Positions 46,168 to 55,371 of a stretch of DNA of 64,000 nt are shown one piece after another (position 1 is the first letter of the stretch; each line of letters starts with the position of its first letter). Origin of the DNA: Christiangramia echinicola DSM 19838. Its GTDB lineage: Bacteria > Bacteroidota > Bacteroidia > Flavobacteriales > Flavobacteriaceae. The DNA is taken from assembly GCF_000423065.1 (NCBI RefSeq), contig NZ_AUHG01000011.1:62001-126000 (forward strand). The letters run 5' to 3'. A program made the position numbers and the translations under genes. A model generated the notes under the pieces. It worked only from the letters and a program-made list of their open reading frames with translations. It ran no database searches and was not told where the DNA came from.

Positions 46168-48628
46168 ATTTCATAGCGATTTCCTGGCTTCGGGTGATAT
46201 CTGCCTGATGAGCACCAATATCATTGGAATTGCTGGTGAGTGTATTACCAAAAAAGTCTCTACTTCCAAAATCATCAATTTCAATTCCATTATTAATGGC
46301 TGGAGAAGAAGATTCGAGTAAATAAGCGGTCAAGCTTGAAGTTCTATTGCCAAAACCTATTATTCCACCTTTTCCGGCATTTTTTAACATTGGGTCTGCC
46401 TGGAATCCAGAATCAAAACCTTCGTAGATTTCATTCCCGGTAGCTCTGAAACTTTCCAATGAATTATAATTCGCGCCTTTATATTTTATTCTGAAATCTG
46501 ATTCTGAATAATAGAGGTTTCCGGCAAAGTATCCATCATAACCTGACGGGATATTTACGAGATCTGCACCATTTACAGCATAAAGGATGTTATTATAGAA
46601 ATTAATATTTTCCTTAACCGGTTTCCAGTAAATATATTTAATGTTTGCTGCAGAAGAATTAGTTCCATGCTCGCTTAAATACAAAGTATTGTTGTGTACA
46701 TAAATATCACTCATAGAATTATTATCGCCATTAAATAGGTACACACTACCACCATTGGTGGCGGCATCATTTTCACTTACATTATATCTAATGGTGATAT
46801 TATTCATGGGACGTGCACCTGTAAATTGCCCGGCCATAAAACCTGCTCCATCATTATCATGTGAATAATTATATTGCATTAATCCATTTGTTACGCCGCC
46901 ATCCAGATCAAATCCAGCACCATCGCAATCGCTACCGGAGCTCATATTGTAAACTTCAGAAAATTGAATGGTTACCTGGTCTGCATCCCAGTACCAGATA
47001 CCTACGGGACCACCACAATTGGTATTTCCGCTACCACTGTCGTAAACGGTGGAATGTTCTATCACAGAATTCTGAACATCAGATAATAGAATTCCGTTTC
47101 CGGAATGTTTACCCTTATCATATCCAATAATATTGAAAACTTCACAATTTCTAACGGTAATATTAGAATGAGCATATCCTGTTTTACTTGCAGAAAACTG
47201 TCCGTAGGAAGAAATTCCCGCATCTAATATGTCATGCACTTTATTGTTTTCAATAAGAACATTGGTGAAACCTGAATTTCCATTATAAGCACCTATCACA
47301 ATACCAAACTCCCTGAAACCGAAAACTTCCGTATTGGTAATTTCAATATAATCTAACTTAACATTGCCCGCCAGATCATTATAAAATGAAATTCCTGAAT
47401 TAGTATTCGTATTCATTCCGTTACCCGCGATAATTAGTTTATCTATCTTGATCCCAGATGTATTATAGGCATAAATGCCATAACCGTTTCCTGCTTGTAT
47501 TGTTGCTCTTCCTGTACCGTAGGATGATATTAATACTGGATTGGCACTATTGTTTGCGTCATTCGAGTCAAGATGAAAATTACCTGAGAATTCATCTCCT
47601 CCCTTAAAAAGCACTTGATCACCGGGATTAAGATCAACTGTATTCAATTTTGTTATACTTTTCCAGGCATCTTCTGGTGATAGGCCAGAATTAGCATCAT
47701 TTCCAGAATTACTTAGGAAATAGGTTTTATCTGGACAGGTACTATCACTTTTAAACTCCCCTTCAATGCTACCAAAATTCTCATAGTTGAATGCGAATTT
47801 ACCACCCAGGGTTGCGCAAATGTTTCCATTTTCTTCTGAAGAGGTATATCGGTGTATGCCAGACCACTCTAAATCTTCGTTCGTCCCATTTACTCCACTG
47901 CCATATACACAAATAGTATAATCAGAATTGGAGGTACAGGATTGCTGAGAAATCAATTCAGTTTCCTGGAGAGAAACTACCAATGCCTGTATGTCAATAC
48001 TTGTAGTGCCATCTGCAGTGGTAAGAAGCATATTAAATGTCCTTTCGGCATTATTCAATTCAATTCCATTAAGAGGAGAGTCTTGATCCTGGCAGTTGGT
48101 ACATTTGTAAGTTCCTGTTATAGGCGTAACACTATTATCAGCAGTTTCTTCAGTAGCAATAATAGAACCGTCCTGATTTTTAAAATTGACATCAGATATC
48201 ACTGGATTATTATTCTCATCAATCGAAAATTTGAAACTGAAATCTTCAGAGTCAAATTGAACCATTACATCTGAACTTTTATCGGTTTTCTTTATTTGAG
48301 TTACCTCGGCGTCAAAGCTTTCTCCTGAAGAAAGAGTAATAGTTCCCAGAGCATGATCATCAATAAAATTAAGGTTTTTAACGCCACCAGGAATTTTTAG
48401 CAAAAATGTCCCTCGTCTCGAAGCATCGGAAGTGGCGAAAATACCCTTGAAAATTGAAGTTCCAGAGCTTTCTATATTTGCATTTGTTTCCTCGTTTATG
48501 AACTCATTCTCCTGGATAAACTCTTCATCATTTGTAGAACAAGCATAGAAAAATACAGGGATTAGGGCTATAATTATTTTGTAAATTTTTCTTGTGAGAA
48601 AAATTGTAGGGTAATAGGTTAAGTTCAT
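46166..48628 (-). CDS. Large lipoprotein with right-handed parallel beta-helix domain (possible polysaccharide lyase or epimerase)
   Basis: 820 residues. The lipoprotein signal ends VFFYAC (Cys30) followed by Ser-Thr-Asn-Asp-Glu. Residues about 50-300 form an acidic beta-rich N-terminal region with paired cysteines (YKCTNCQDQD, QSCTSNSDYTICV). From about 305 begins a parallel beta-helix: FLSNSGNDANSGLSPEDAWK, then many N-x-I/V turns such as NVLIENNKVHDI, NITVRNCEVFNI, VTIQFSEVYNM, NITIRYNVSEND. It closes with NDIGAHQ, common at the end of secreted beta-helix proteins. Such folds occur in pectate/alginate/chondroitin lyases and C5 epimerases; no catalytic set could be assigned. A -7-like TATTTTTG (minus strand, 48735-48742) lies about 107 bp upstream. 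Confidence 0.82.
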   Translation of the reverse strand: MNLTYYPTIFLTRKIYKIIIALIPVFFYACSTNDEEFIQENEFINEETNANIESSGTSIFKGIFATSDASRRGTFLLKIPGGVKNLNFIDDHALGTITLSSGESFDAEVTQIKKTDKSSDVMVQFDSEDFSFKFSIDENNNPVISDVNFKNQDGSIIATEETADNSVTPITGTYKCTNCQDQDSPLNGIELNNAERTFNMLLTTADGTTSIDIQALVVSLQETELISQQSCTSNSDYTICVYGSGVNGTNEDLEWSGIHRYTSSEENGNICATLGGKFAFNYENFGSIEGEFKSDSTCPDKTYFLSNSGNDANSGLSPEDAWKSITKLNTVDLNPGDQVLFKGGDEFSGNFHLDSNDANNSANPVLISSYGTGRATIQAGNGYGIYAYNTSGIKIDKLIIAGNGMNTNTNSGISFYNDLAGNVKLDYIEITNTEVFGFREFGIVIGAYNGNSGFTNVLIENNKVHDILDAGISSYGQFSASKTGYAHSNITVRNCEVFNIIGYDKGKHSGNGILLSDVQNSVIEHSTVYDSGSGNTNCGGPVGIWYWDADQVTIQFSEVYNMSSGSDCDGAGFDLDGGVTNGLMQYNYSHDNDGAGFMAGQFTGARPMNNITIRYNVSENDAATNGGSVYLFNGDNNSMSDIYVHNNTLYLSEHGTNSSAANIKYIYWKPVKENINFYNNILYAVNGADLVNIPSGYDGYFAGNLYYSESDFRIKYKGANYNSLESFRATGNEIYEGFDSGFQADPMLKNAGKGGIIGFGNRTSSLTAYLLESSSPAINNGIEIDDFGSRDFFGNTLTSNSNDIGAHQADITRSQEIAMK

Positions 48629-48866
48629 TTAGATTTTCGGAATTAAGAACGGCACCTGGGGGGATGGTTTAATTCTTTATTTTATAAATAGGTTATTAGG
48701 TCGGTACAAACTAACCACATAAATCGATTAACTACAAAAATAATCGACGAAATGCACAATATTTAACATATTGAAGTTGAGTTCTTTAGTGTTAAAATTT
48801 GTTTCTCAGTTAGATTGCCTATTAGCGAGTAATTATTGGAAAACTGAATTACTGTATTAACGGGAT

Positions 48867-50360
48867 TCAGGAAGTCTTTTTTATTATTTTACGACAAAAT
48901 AGAATGATTATGGCCACGCTCAAAAACGCAAATGGCAGAGAACTGATAATCAAAAATTTCTGCATGGCGGTTAAAACATTGGAATCAGGTTTAACCTGCC
49001 CCAACACAATTATTGCCTCGCAAAATATTAGGATTAATACTGCCCAGAGAAGGCGGTATTTCTTTTTAGGTTCAGGATTACCCTTATCGGTGAACATGCT
49101 CAATACAAAAATGGCTGAATCTACAGATGTTACCAGGAAACTAATAAGCAGAATAATTACGATAATACTAGTAACAATTGGTAAGGGATATGCATCAAAG
49201 AATACGAACATGGAGGTGAATACATTTCCAAATTCGTTATTATAGACGTTCCAGCTCTCAATGATCTCAAAGGCTGAGGTGCCGAATACACTAAACCAGA
49301 AAAAACTACCAATGGAAGGTATTAATAAAACACCTAATATCATCTCACGAATCGTTCTCCCTTTTGAAATTCTGGCAATAAAGATTCCTGTGAACGGAGC
49401 CCAGGCCAGCCAGAAAGCCCAGTAATAATACGTCCAGTCAGTTAAGAATTGTACGCCAGGATCGAAATTCCCTGAAGCCAGACTTAACGGAATAAAATCA
49501 AGAAAATAATGATAAAATGATTGGAGAAAGTTTAATAGAATTTCAGAAATATTACCGGTTAGGAAAACAAAAAGCATTAATAGAATTGCCACGTAAATAT
49601 TCCAGTTAGAGATCCTCTTTATTCCTTTGTTTACCCCGGCCCAGGCCGATATGAATGCTAAAGCACAAATAATGAAAACCAGCCCCATATTTTGCCATAA
49701 AGTTCCTGGTGGTTTTGATTGGAGATAGCTTAAACCGCCCTCTATTTGGGTGGTACCCAGGCCAATGGCTGCAACCAAGCCTATAACTGTAGTAAGAATA
49801 GTAAGAATATCAATGGTTTTTGGTAGGAAACGAACTTTTCTAAAAGCTGAAAAGCCTGAGCTTAATCTAACATCAGTTTTCTCAACAAATATTGAGTAAC
49901 CAATTATTAAAGCAAAAAGGCCATAAAAGGCCCAGGCAGTAAAACCCCATTGATAAAAGGTATATTCCAGAGAAATTATTTCGGCAATCTCACCGCTCTG
50001 TATAGGAGGATTTATAAACATATAAACCGGTTCCTGTACAGCTCTCAGTAATATTCCTGCACCCATGCCAGCGGAATATAGCATCGCGATCCATGACCAG
50101 CGATCAAATTCGGGAGGAGAATTTCCTAGCCTTATCCTGCCGTATTTTGAAATAGCTATGATGAGAAGAAAAAATACGCAGCCTAGGCCTAACCAGAGAT
50201 AGAACCTTCCAAAATATGCTCTAACCCAAAGGGAGATCTCTTCAATCCCATTATAAAATTGATCTGTAAATAGGAATATTAAAATTGAACTAATTAAAAG
50301 GATAGCTGCAGAAACAGAAAATTCCTTGTTCTTGAGTAGATTGTTGAAAACTGGCTTCAA
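48867..50360 (-). CDS. BCCT-family transporter (betaine/choline/carnitine type)
   Basis: 497 residues, about 12 hydrophobic helices. Family landmarks: the helix-3 loop GMGAGILLRAVQEP (98-111), and DWTYYYWAFWLAWAPFTGIF then ARISKGRTIREMI. In BetP the first tryptophan of WWISW lines the trimethylammonium box; here the equivalent is FWLAW, and the FWGVAEP-like motif is LLRAVQEP, so substrate preference may differ. No long charged C-terminal osmosensor tail is seen. It follows the SDR/DUF2867 gene by 24 bp and is probably co-transcribed. Likely role: uptake of a compatible solute using Na+ or H+. Confidence 0.9.
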   Translation of the reverse strand: MKPVFNNLLKNKEFSVSAAILLISSILIFLFTDQFYNGIEEISLWVRAYFGRFYLWLGLGCVFFLLIIAISKYGRIRLGNSPPEFDRWSWIAMLYSAGMGAGILLRAVQEPVYMFINPPIQSGEIAEIISLEYTFYQWGFTAWAFYGLFALIIGYSIFVEKTDVRLSSGFSAFRKVRFLPKTIDILTILTTVIGLVAAIGLGTTQIEGGLSYLQSKPPGTLWQNMGLVFIICALAFISAWAGVNKGIKRISNWNIYVAILLMLFVFLTGNISEILLNFLQSFYHYFLDFIPLSLASGNFDPGVQFLTDWTYYYWAFWLAWAPFTGIFIARISKGRTIREMILGVLLIPSIGSFFWFSVFGTSAFEIIESWNVYNNEFGNVFTSMFVFFDAYPLPIVTSIIVIILLISFLVTSVDSAIFVLSMFTDKGNPEPKKKYRLLWAVLILIFCEAIIVLGQVKPDSNVLTAMQKFLIISSLPFAFLSVAIIILFCRKIIKKTS

Positions 50361-50384
50361 GTTGATTAGTTCTTAATCACTAAG

Positions 50385-51821
50385 CTAATCCTTTTTTATT
50401 CCTTTGGCAATTTTGTTGATCATACCTTCAAATATGAAAAAGTGAAAAGGATACATCGCATACCAGTATGCTCTACCCAATAATCCTTTGGGTCTGAAGG
50501 TGGCATTTTGGTGAAGAACATTGTCCTCGTCGATCTTAAACTCGAGCCAGGCTTCACCTGGTACTTTCATTTCTGCGAAAAGTAGAAGCCTTCTTTCTTC
50601 CTTGTCAGCCAGTAGAACCCTCCAGAAATCCAGCGAATCTCCGGCATTGATATTATTGGGGTGCGTCCTTCCACGTCTCAGTCCAACTCCTCCAAACAGT
50701 TTATCGATATAACCTCGAAATTTCCATAACCAATTACCGTAATACCAGCCATTTAGTCCTCCAATGGCCCAAACTCGTTCCAGTGCTTCTTCAGGATTGT
50801 CTACCTTGATAGATTTTTTATCCTGGAGACATCCATATTTAGGGATCTGAATGTATTTGTTAAGTTCTTTTCTAAATCTTCCACTGCTTAAAGAATCTTT
50901 CCAGCTAGACAGCACTTCATTTTGCTCGATCTTATAAAACGCAAGTCTAATGGCTTCTTTATATGAAATAAGTTCAATATTCAGAATTTCTTTGAGTCTG
51001 GTGTCTTTTGTTATAACTTCAACAGACATGCTATCCACCAGGTTTTGAGCTAACCTGTATGAGGTTGAGGTTACAAAATATAACCAGTATGAACTTAGCT
51101 TTGGAGACATGAAAGGAACTCCCACGATCCAGATCTTAAGATCCCGAACTTCAGCATACTGCTCCATCATTTCCTGATAGGTTAGAACATCGGGGCCGCC
51201 AACATCAAAAGATTCATTATAGCATTCCTTACGATCTATAACTCCTGTTAGATATTGTATGATATTTCTTATTGCGATTGGCTGCGACCTGGTTTTTACC
51301 CATTTTGGAGTTACCATTACTGGTAGTTTTTCACAAAGGTCGCGGATGATCTCAAAAGAAGAGCTTCCGGAACCAACAATGATTGCAGCTCTAAGTACCG
51401 TTAAATTAAAATCTCCTTTATAGAGAATCTCTTCAACCGCCTTTCTGGATTTTAAATGCTTGGAAAGTTTTTCTTCATTAATGATACCACTTAAGTAGAT
51501 AACCTGATTAACCGAAGTTTCAGACATCATTTTAATGAAATTCTCAGCGGCCAGAGCTTCCTGTTTATCGAAATCCTTGGTGGAACCGGTCATGGAATGG
51601 ATAAGATAATAAGCAATATCAATATTCCTGATCTTTTCCGGAGCCGAAGAATCTTCCAGAAAATCTAACTCAACGATTTCAACTTTTTCTTTCAGTTCGT
51701 CATTTGAAGTAAACCTGTTCTTGTTTCGAACAGCGCAAACTACTTCATGTCCCTGCTCAAGTAATTGAGGCAGAAGCCTCATTCCAATATAACCATTGGC
51801 ACCGGTAAGTAATATGCGCAT
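50385..51821 (-). CDS. SDR/NAD(P)-binding epimerase-like protein with C-terminal DUF2867 domain
   Basis: 478 residues. An atypical SDR Rossmann domain opens with RILLTGANGYIGMRLLPQLL (dinucleotide loop GANGYIG at 7-13) and contains IAYYLIHSMTG and QVIYLSGIINEE. From about 330 there is a DUF2867 domain (GLRRGRTHPNNINAGDSLDFW, EMKVPGEAWLEFKID), ending in an aromatic segment (AYWYAMYPFHFFIFEGMINK). Reaction unknown; related proteins are annotated as NAD(P)H-binding or oxidoreductase-like. It stands upstream of the BCCT gene, and divergently from a small membrane protein gene. Confidence 0.85.
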   Translation of the reverse strand: MRILLTGANGYIGMRLLPQLLEQGHEVVCAVRNKNRFTSNDELKEKVEIVELDFLEDSSAPEKIRNIDIAYYLIHSMTGSTKDFDKQEALAAENFIKMMSETSVNQVIYLSGIINEEKLSKHLKSRKAVEEILYKGDFNLTVLRAAIIVGSGSSSFEIIRDLCEKLPVMVTPKWVKTRSQPIAIRNIIQYLTGVIDRKECYNESFDVGGPDVLTYQEMMEQYAEVRDLKIWIVGVPFMSPKLSSYWLYFVTSTSYRLAQNLVDSMSVEVITKDTRLKEILNIELISYKEAIRLAFYKIEQNEVLSSWKDSLSSGRFRKELNKYIQIPKYGCLQDKKSIKVDNPEEALERVWAIGGLNGWYYGNWLWKFRGYIDKLFGGVGLRRGRTHPNNINAGDSLDFWRVLLADKEERRLLLFAEMKVPGEAWLEFKIDEDNVLHQNATFRPKGLLGRAYWYAMYPFHFFIFEGMINKIAKGIKKD

Positions 51822-51891
51822 TTGAAGTATTTGACCTTCAAATTAGAAATTTAATTATTATTTTCACTTCAGATTAATAAAACTTTATTAA

Positions 51892-52095
51892 ATGAATAAC
51901 GTGCTTAAATTTGTCCTGTTGATTATTGGGATCGGACTTGTGGGATATGGAGTTTATAACCTTATTACCCCAGAATTTGCCATAGATGCAGGTCCATTAC
52001 AGGTTGAAGCGCATGGTGACAATACCCAATCTTATGCAATGATCGTGTTCGGCATCCTCTCCCTGGTGGGTGGATTGGCCTTTAGAAAAAGGTAA
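51892..52095 (+). CDS. Small two-helix membrane protein, unknown function
   Basis: 67 residues: one hydrophobic helix (VLKFVLLIIGIGLVGYGVYN), a short extracytoplasmic loop (DAGPLQVEAHGDNTQ) and a second helix ending in basic residues (FGILSLVGGLAFRKR). It resembles small DUF3185-like proteins. The stop codon abuts that of the convergent marC-like gene with no gap. Probably real, given the strong membrane pattern and ATG start; function unknown. Confidence 0.65.
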   Translation: MNNVLKFVLLIIGIGLVGYGVYNLITPEFAIDAGPLQVEAHGDNTQSYAMIVFGILSLVGGLAFRKR

Positions 52096-52728
52096 TTAGT
52101 TAAACACGTTTCTCATTATGTTCATCACCGATGAACTTATGTATTCCACACCAATCGCAATTACAATAAAACCAATAATCCTTGAGATGGCATTAATTCC
52201 TGATGCTCCTAGTATACTGGTGATGTAGTGCGAGCTTCTAAGTACTAAAAATGTTGCTAAACAAACGCTGAAAATAGCTGCTATGGCAATTAATTTATCA
52301 TTCCATAATTCATATTCCTGATAAAGGCCAATTAAAAAAGAAATTGAACCAGGTCCTGCCAGCATAGGAATTGCCAAAGGAGTTAATGAAACTCCATCTC
52401 TTTGAAAAGCATCTTCCTTAACCCTTGGTTTATCCATCCCTTTGTGCTTGGAAAAGGATCCTGTAAGTAAAGCAAATCCTGAAGTTGCAATGATCAAACC
52501 ACCCGCTATTCTCAGTGAATCAAGGCTAATTCCGAAGAATTTTAAAATATATCTTCCGGTAAAAAAACTGATCAAAAGAATCACGAAGATGTTTATGGCC
52601 GTAAGAATGGAAGTTTTTGACCTTACCTTATTTGAATCTTCTTTGGTTAAACCTACAAATATGGGAACTGTTCCTAATGGGTTAATTACCGAGAAAAGTG
52701 CTGCGAAAACATAAATGAATAATTCCAT
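52096..52728 (-). CDS. MarC-family (UPF0056) integral membrane protein
   Basis: 210 residues from the ATG at 52726-52728 (MELFIYVFAALFSVINPLGT); a TTG 15 bp upstream is less likely. About six membrane helices, with the family's INPLGTVPIF, GRYILKFFGISLDSLRIAGG and LTPLAIPMLAGPGSISFLIG. Function of MarC proteins is unresolved; the name from multiple-antibiotic resistance was later questioned. A near -7 sequence (minus strand) lies within 20 bp of the start. Confidence 0.9.
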   Translation of the reverse strand: MELFIYVFAALFSVINPLGTVPIFVGLTKEDSNKVRSKTSILTAINIFVILLISFFTGRYILKFFGISLDSLRIAGGLIIATSGFALLTGSFSKHKGMDKPRVKEDAFQRDGVSLTPLAIPMLAGPGSISFLIGLYQEYELWNDKLIAIAAIFSVCLATFLVLRSSHYITSILGASGINAISRIIGFIVIAIGVEYISSSVMNIMRNVFN

Positions 52729-52833
52729 TAATTTTTTTCGCAAAGTTGCGCCAGGAATGGAATTGAGGAATTAAAACCAGGTCAATTTTAGGTTAAAGAA
52801 TCGTATTGAAAATAACCGAATGTAAATAGAATT

Positions 52834-53259
52834 TTAAAGATCTTCTATCTGGGTAGGAGCATTATCATTTTTGTAATCAATGATCTTTTGAAAGAATTTG
52901 TGGATGCCAGGTTTATCAGCTTTTACCTTGATAAAATGATGGTCTTTATAGATGCTGTACTCTTCCGCTTTACCTTTGTAAAGATTTAATTTATAATAAG
53001 GGATTACCAATGCATAAGTTTCCAAAATCGATCTGAACATCACAATAATTCCATTCCCTCGCATCTCTACATTGCAAATATTAGCGTTATTATCCAGAAT
53101 TAGAAGGTTGTGAATATCGATACTTGTTGAGGTGATGTGTAATTTTGGCGAACCGGAACCTTTCAGTTTAACCCTTTCAAAGAGAGTAAAAGGTTTACCA
53201 ACTTCCAGATTTATTTTTTCAGAAATCGCCGGACGATTGTATGAAATATTAACTAGCAT
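52834..53259 (-). CDS. Conserved-looking hypothetical cytoplasmic protein
   Basis: 141 residues from the ATG at 53257-53259; the frame runs on to 53385, but that part would overlap the argS promoter. No signal peptide or membrane helix. Probably alpha/beta: VKLKGSGSPKLHITSTSIDI, NICNVEMRGNGIIVMFRSIL, VIPYYKLNLYKGKAEEYSIY, KADKPGIHKFFQKIIDY. No family recognised. Divergent from argS. Base use and codon pattern match its neighbours, so it is probably a native gene. Confidence 0.65.
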   Translation of the reverse strand: MLVNISYNRPAISEKINLEVGKPFTLFERVKLKGSGSPKLHITSTSIDIHNLLILDNNANICNVEMRGNGIIVMFRSILETYALVIPYYKLNLYKGKAEEYSIYKDHHFIKVKADKPGIHKFFQKIIDYKNDNAPTQIEDL

Positions 53260-53322
53260 TTCTTTTTTCCTAAATATAAGGATTTGAGCATAAAGCCTAA
53301 CGGCTGAAACTTCAATTCTTTT

Positions 53323-53330
53323 TATCTTTG
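53323..53330 (+). promoter_or_regulatory. Candidate -7 element for argS
   Basis: TATCTTTG matches TAnnTTTG and is followed by CGCAC, 40 bp before the argS ATG. No TTTG at 19 bp upstream. Confidence 0.45.
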
Positions 53331-53370
53331 CGCACTTATTAAGTTGAAATTCCCTAAAAAGCATAGGAAA

Positions 53371-55149
53371 ATGAATATTGAACAAATTCTGACATCAAAG
53401 GTTAACGAAGCCGTTAAGAAGCATTATGAAGTAGAACCTGAAAACATCGAATTTCAACCTACACGTAAAGATTTTGAAGGCGATATCACTTTGGTGGTTT
53501 TTCCAATGCTAAAACAACTCAGGACCAATCCCGCGCAACTAGCGGAAAATATTGGTAAATATCTTGAGGAGGAAGTTGAAGAAGTTGCAGCATATAATGT
53601 TATTCAGGGATTTCTGAATATTGTTATAAGCGATCAATATTATATCAATTTTTTTAACGACGTAAAAGATAGAGAAGACTTCGGGATTCTATTGCCGCAG
53701 AGCGATACAAGCGGGATCATGGTAGAATACTCTTCACCTAATACCAACAAACCCTTACATCTTGGGCATATTAGAAATAACCTTTTAGGGTATTCTGTTT
53801 CTGAAATATTGAAAGCTGCCGGAAATGAAGTTTATAAAGTACAGGTGATCAATGATCGTGGAATACATATTTGTAAATCTATGGTAGCCTGGCAGAAATT
53901 CGGAAACGAGGAAACTCCGGAGTCAACAGGCTTAAAAGGAGATAAGCTGGTTGGGAATTATTATGTGAAGTTTGACCAGGAATATAAGAAAGAGATCGCT
54001 CAGTTACAGGAGGAAGGGAAGTCTGAGGATGAAGCAAAAGCTGAAGCTCCAATTTTTGTAGAAGCTCAGGAAATGCTAAGAAAATGGGAAAAAAATGATC
54101 CTGAGGTTGTAAAACTATGGTCAAAAATGAACCAATGGGTTTACGACGGATTTGAAAAAACCTATGATGCTCTTGGAGTAGATTTCGACAAGAATTATTA
54201 CGAAAGCGAAACCTATCTGCTAGGAAAGGATAATGTTCAGAAAGGTCTGGAAGATGGTGTTTTTTATAAAAAAGAAGACGGTAGTGTTTGGATAGATCTA
54301 AGCGATGAGGGTCTGGACGAAAAGATCGTTCTAAGAAGTGACGGTACCGCGGTTTATATGACCCAGGATATTGGAACTGCGATCCAGAGATTTGCAGATT
54401 TTGATATTAACCAGATGGTTTATACTGTTGGAAACGAGCAGGAATATCATTTTAAAGTGCTTTTCCTTATTCTGAAAAAACTTGGGTATGACTGGGCAGA
54501 ATCACTGTATCATTTAAGTTATGGAATGGTTGACCTTCCTTCCGGAAAAATGAAATCTAGAGAAGGAACCGTGGTAGATGCCGATGATCTTATCAAGGAA
54601 ATGGCTGATACCGCAAAAAATATTTCTGAAGAATTAGGAAAACTAGATGGTTATTCTGATACTGAAAAAGAAGAACTATACAGGATCATTGGATTGGGAG
54701 CTTTGAAATACTATATTCTGAAGGTGGATCCTAGAAAGCGAATTCTGTTCAACCCGGAAGAATCTGTAGATTTCCAGGGGAATACAGGGCCGTTTATCCA
54801 ATATACCTACGCAAGAATTCAGTCTATCTTAAGAAAGGCAGATTTTGATACTTCTGCTGAACTTTCGAAAGATTTCAGTTTCCACGAAAAAGAAAAAGAG
54901 CTGATCAAACAGGTTCAATTATTCCCGGAAACCATTGCATTGGCAGCAGAGAATCATTCACCGGCTTTGATAGCGAACTATACTTATGACCTGGTTAAAT
55001 CTTTCAATTCATTCTACCAGAATGTTCAGATCCTGGGGATCGAAGATGAAGAAGAAAAAGTATTTAGAGTTCAGTTATCAGGTTTGGTAGCAAATGTTAT
55101 AAAATCAGCATTTAAATTACTTGGGATCGAGGTTCCGGAAAGAATGTAA
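53371..55149 (+). CDS. argS: Arginyl-tRNA synthetase
   Basis: 592 residues from the ATG at 53371; a TTG-started extension of nine residues upstream is not conserved. N-terminal additional domain, HIGH-type motif in NTNKPLHLGHIRNN, catalytic core VQVINDRGIHICKSM and VYMTQDIGTAIQRF, KMSKS variant KMKSREGTVVDAD, and an anticodon-binding DALR domain (GPFIQYTYARIQSILRKA, ending LFKLLGIEVPERM-like). It charges tRNA-Arg with arginine. Confidence 0.97.
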   Translation: MNIEQILTSKVNEAVKKHYEVEPENIEFQPTRKDFEGDITLVVFPMLKQLRTNPAQLAENIGKYLEEEVEEVAAYNVIQGFLNIVISDQYYINFFNDVKDREDFGILLPQSDTSGIMVEYSSPNTNKPLHLGHIRNNLLGYSVSEILKAAGNEVYKVQVINDRGIHICKSMVAWQKFGNEETPESTGLKGDKLVGNYYVKFDQEYKKEIAQLQEEGKSEDEAKAEAPIFVEAQEMLRKWEKNDPEVVKLWSKMNQWVYDGFEKTYDALGVDFDKNYYESETYLLGKDNVQKGLEDGVFYKKEDGSVWIDLSDEGLDEKIVLRSDGTAVYMTQDIGTAIQRFADFDINQMVYTVGNEQEYHFKVLFLILKKLGYDWAESLYHLSYGMVDLPSGKMKSREGTVVDADDLIKEMADTAKNISEELGKLDGYSDTEKEELYRIIGLGALKYYILKVDPRKRILFNPEESVDFQGNTGPFIQYTYARIQSILRKADFDTSAELSKDFSFHEKEKELIKQVQLFPETIALAAENHSPALIANYTYDLVKSFNSFYQNVQILGIEDEEEKVFRVQLSGLVANVIKSAFKLLGIEVPERM

Positions 55150-55164
55150 GTGGAAATACGAATG

Positions 55165-55280
55165 ATAGAATGACGAGGAACGAAATTCGTAATGCTGAAC
55201 TTGATTCAGCATCTATTAGGAATTTGTTTTCTGTCATTTGAAAAATAAGATTGTCATCCTGAGCAAAGTTGAAGGATGAA
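55165..55280. repeat. Cluster of short palindromic repeat-like units between argS and ffh
   Basis: Three units follow one another: GAGGAACGAAATTCGTAAT (about 55174-55192); ATGCTGAA-CTTGA-TTCAGCAT (55192-55212, 8-bp stem); and TCATCCT-N12-AGGATGA (55254-55279, 7-bp stem, GAGCAAAGTTGA loop). They resemble dispersed REP-like sequences that I know from other Bacteroidota genomes. No gene; no clear terminator T-run. Confidence 0.5.
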
Positions 55281-55318
55281 TTTTGGAAGATGGACTTTAT
55301 ACTTCAGCTTCAAATCAT

Positions 55319-55326
55319 TAAATTTG
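55319..55326 (+). promoter_or_regulatory. Candidate -7 element for ffh
   Basis: TAAATTTG matches TAnnTTTG, followed by CAATTCGC, 45 bp before the ffh ATG. The -33 position reads TTTA rather than TTTG. Confidence 0.45.
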
Positions 55327-55371
55327 CAATTCGCTGCATAGCAGCAATAGAATAAAATCACAGGAAAGATT

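Noticed and set aside
53344-53370. TTG-started extension of ArgS
   Set aside because: The ATG at 53371 begins the conserved domain and suits the -7 element at 53323.
55150-55371. CRISPR-like repeat array between argS and ffh
   Set aside because: Units differ from each other, spacing is irregular and there is no constant repeat; better seen as REP-like sequences.
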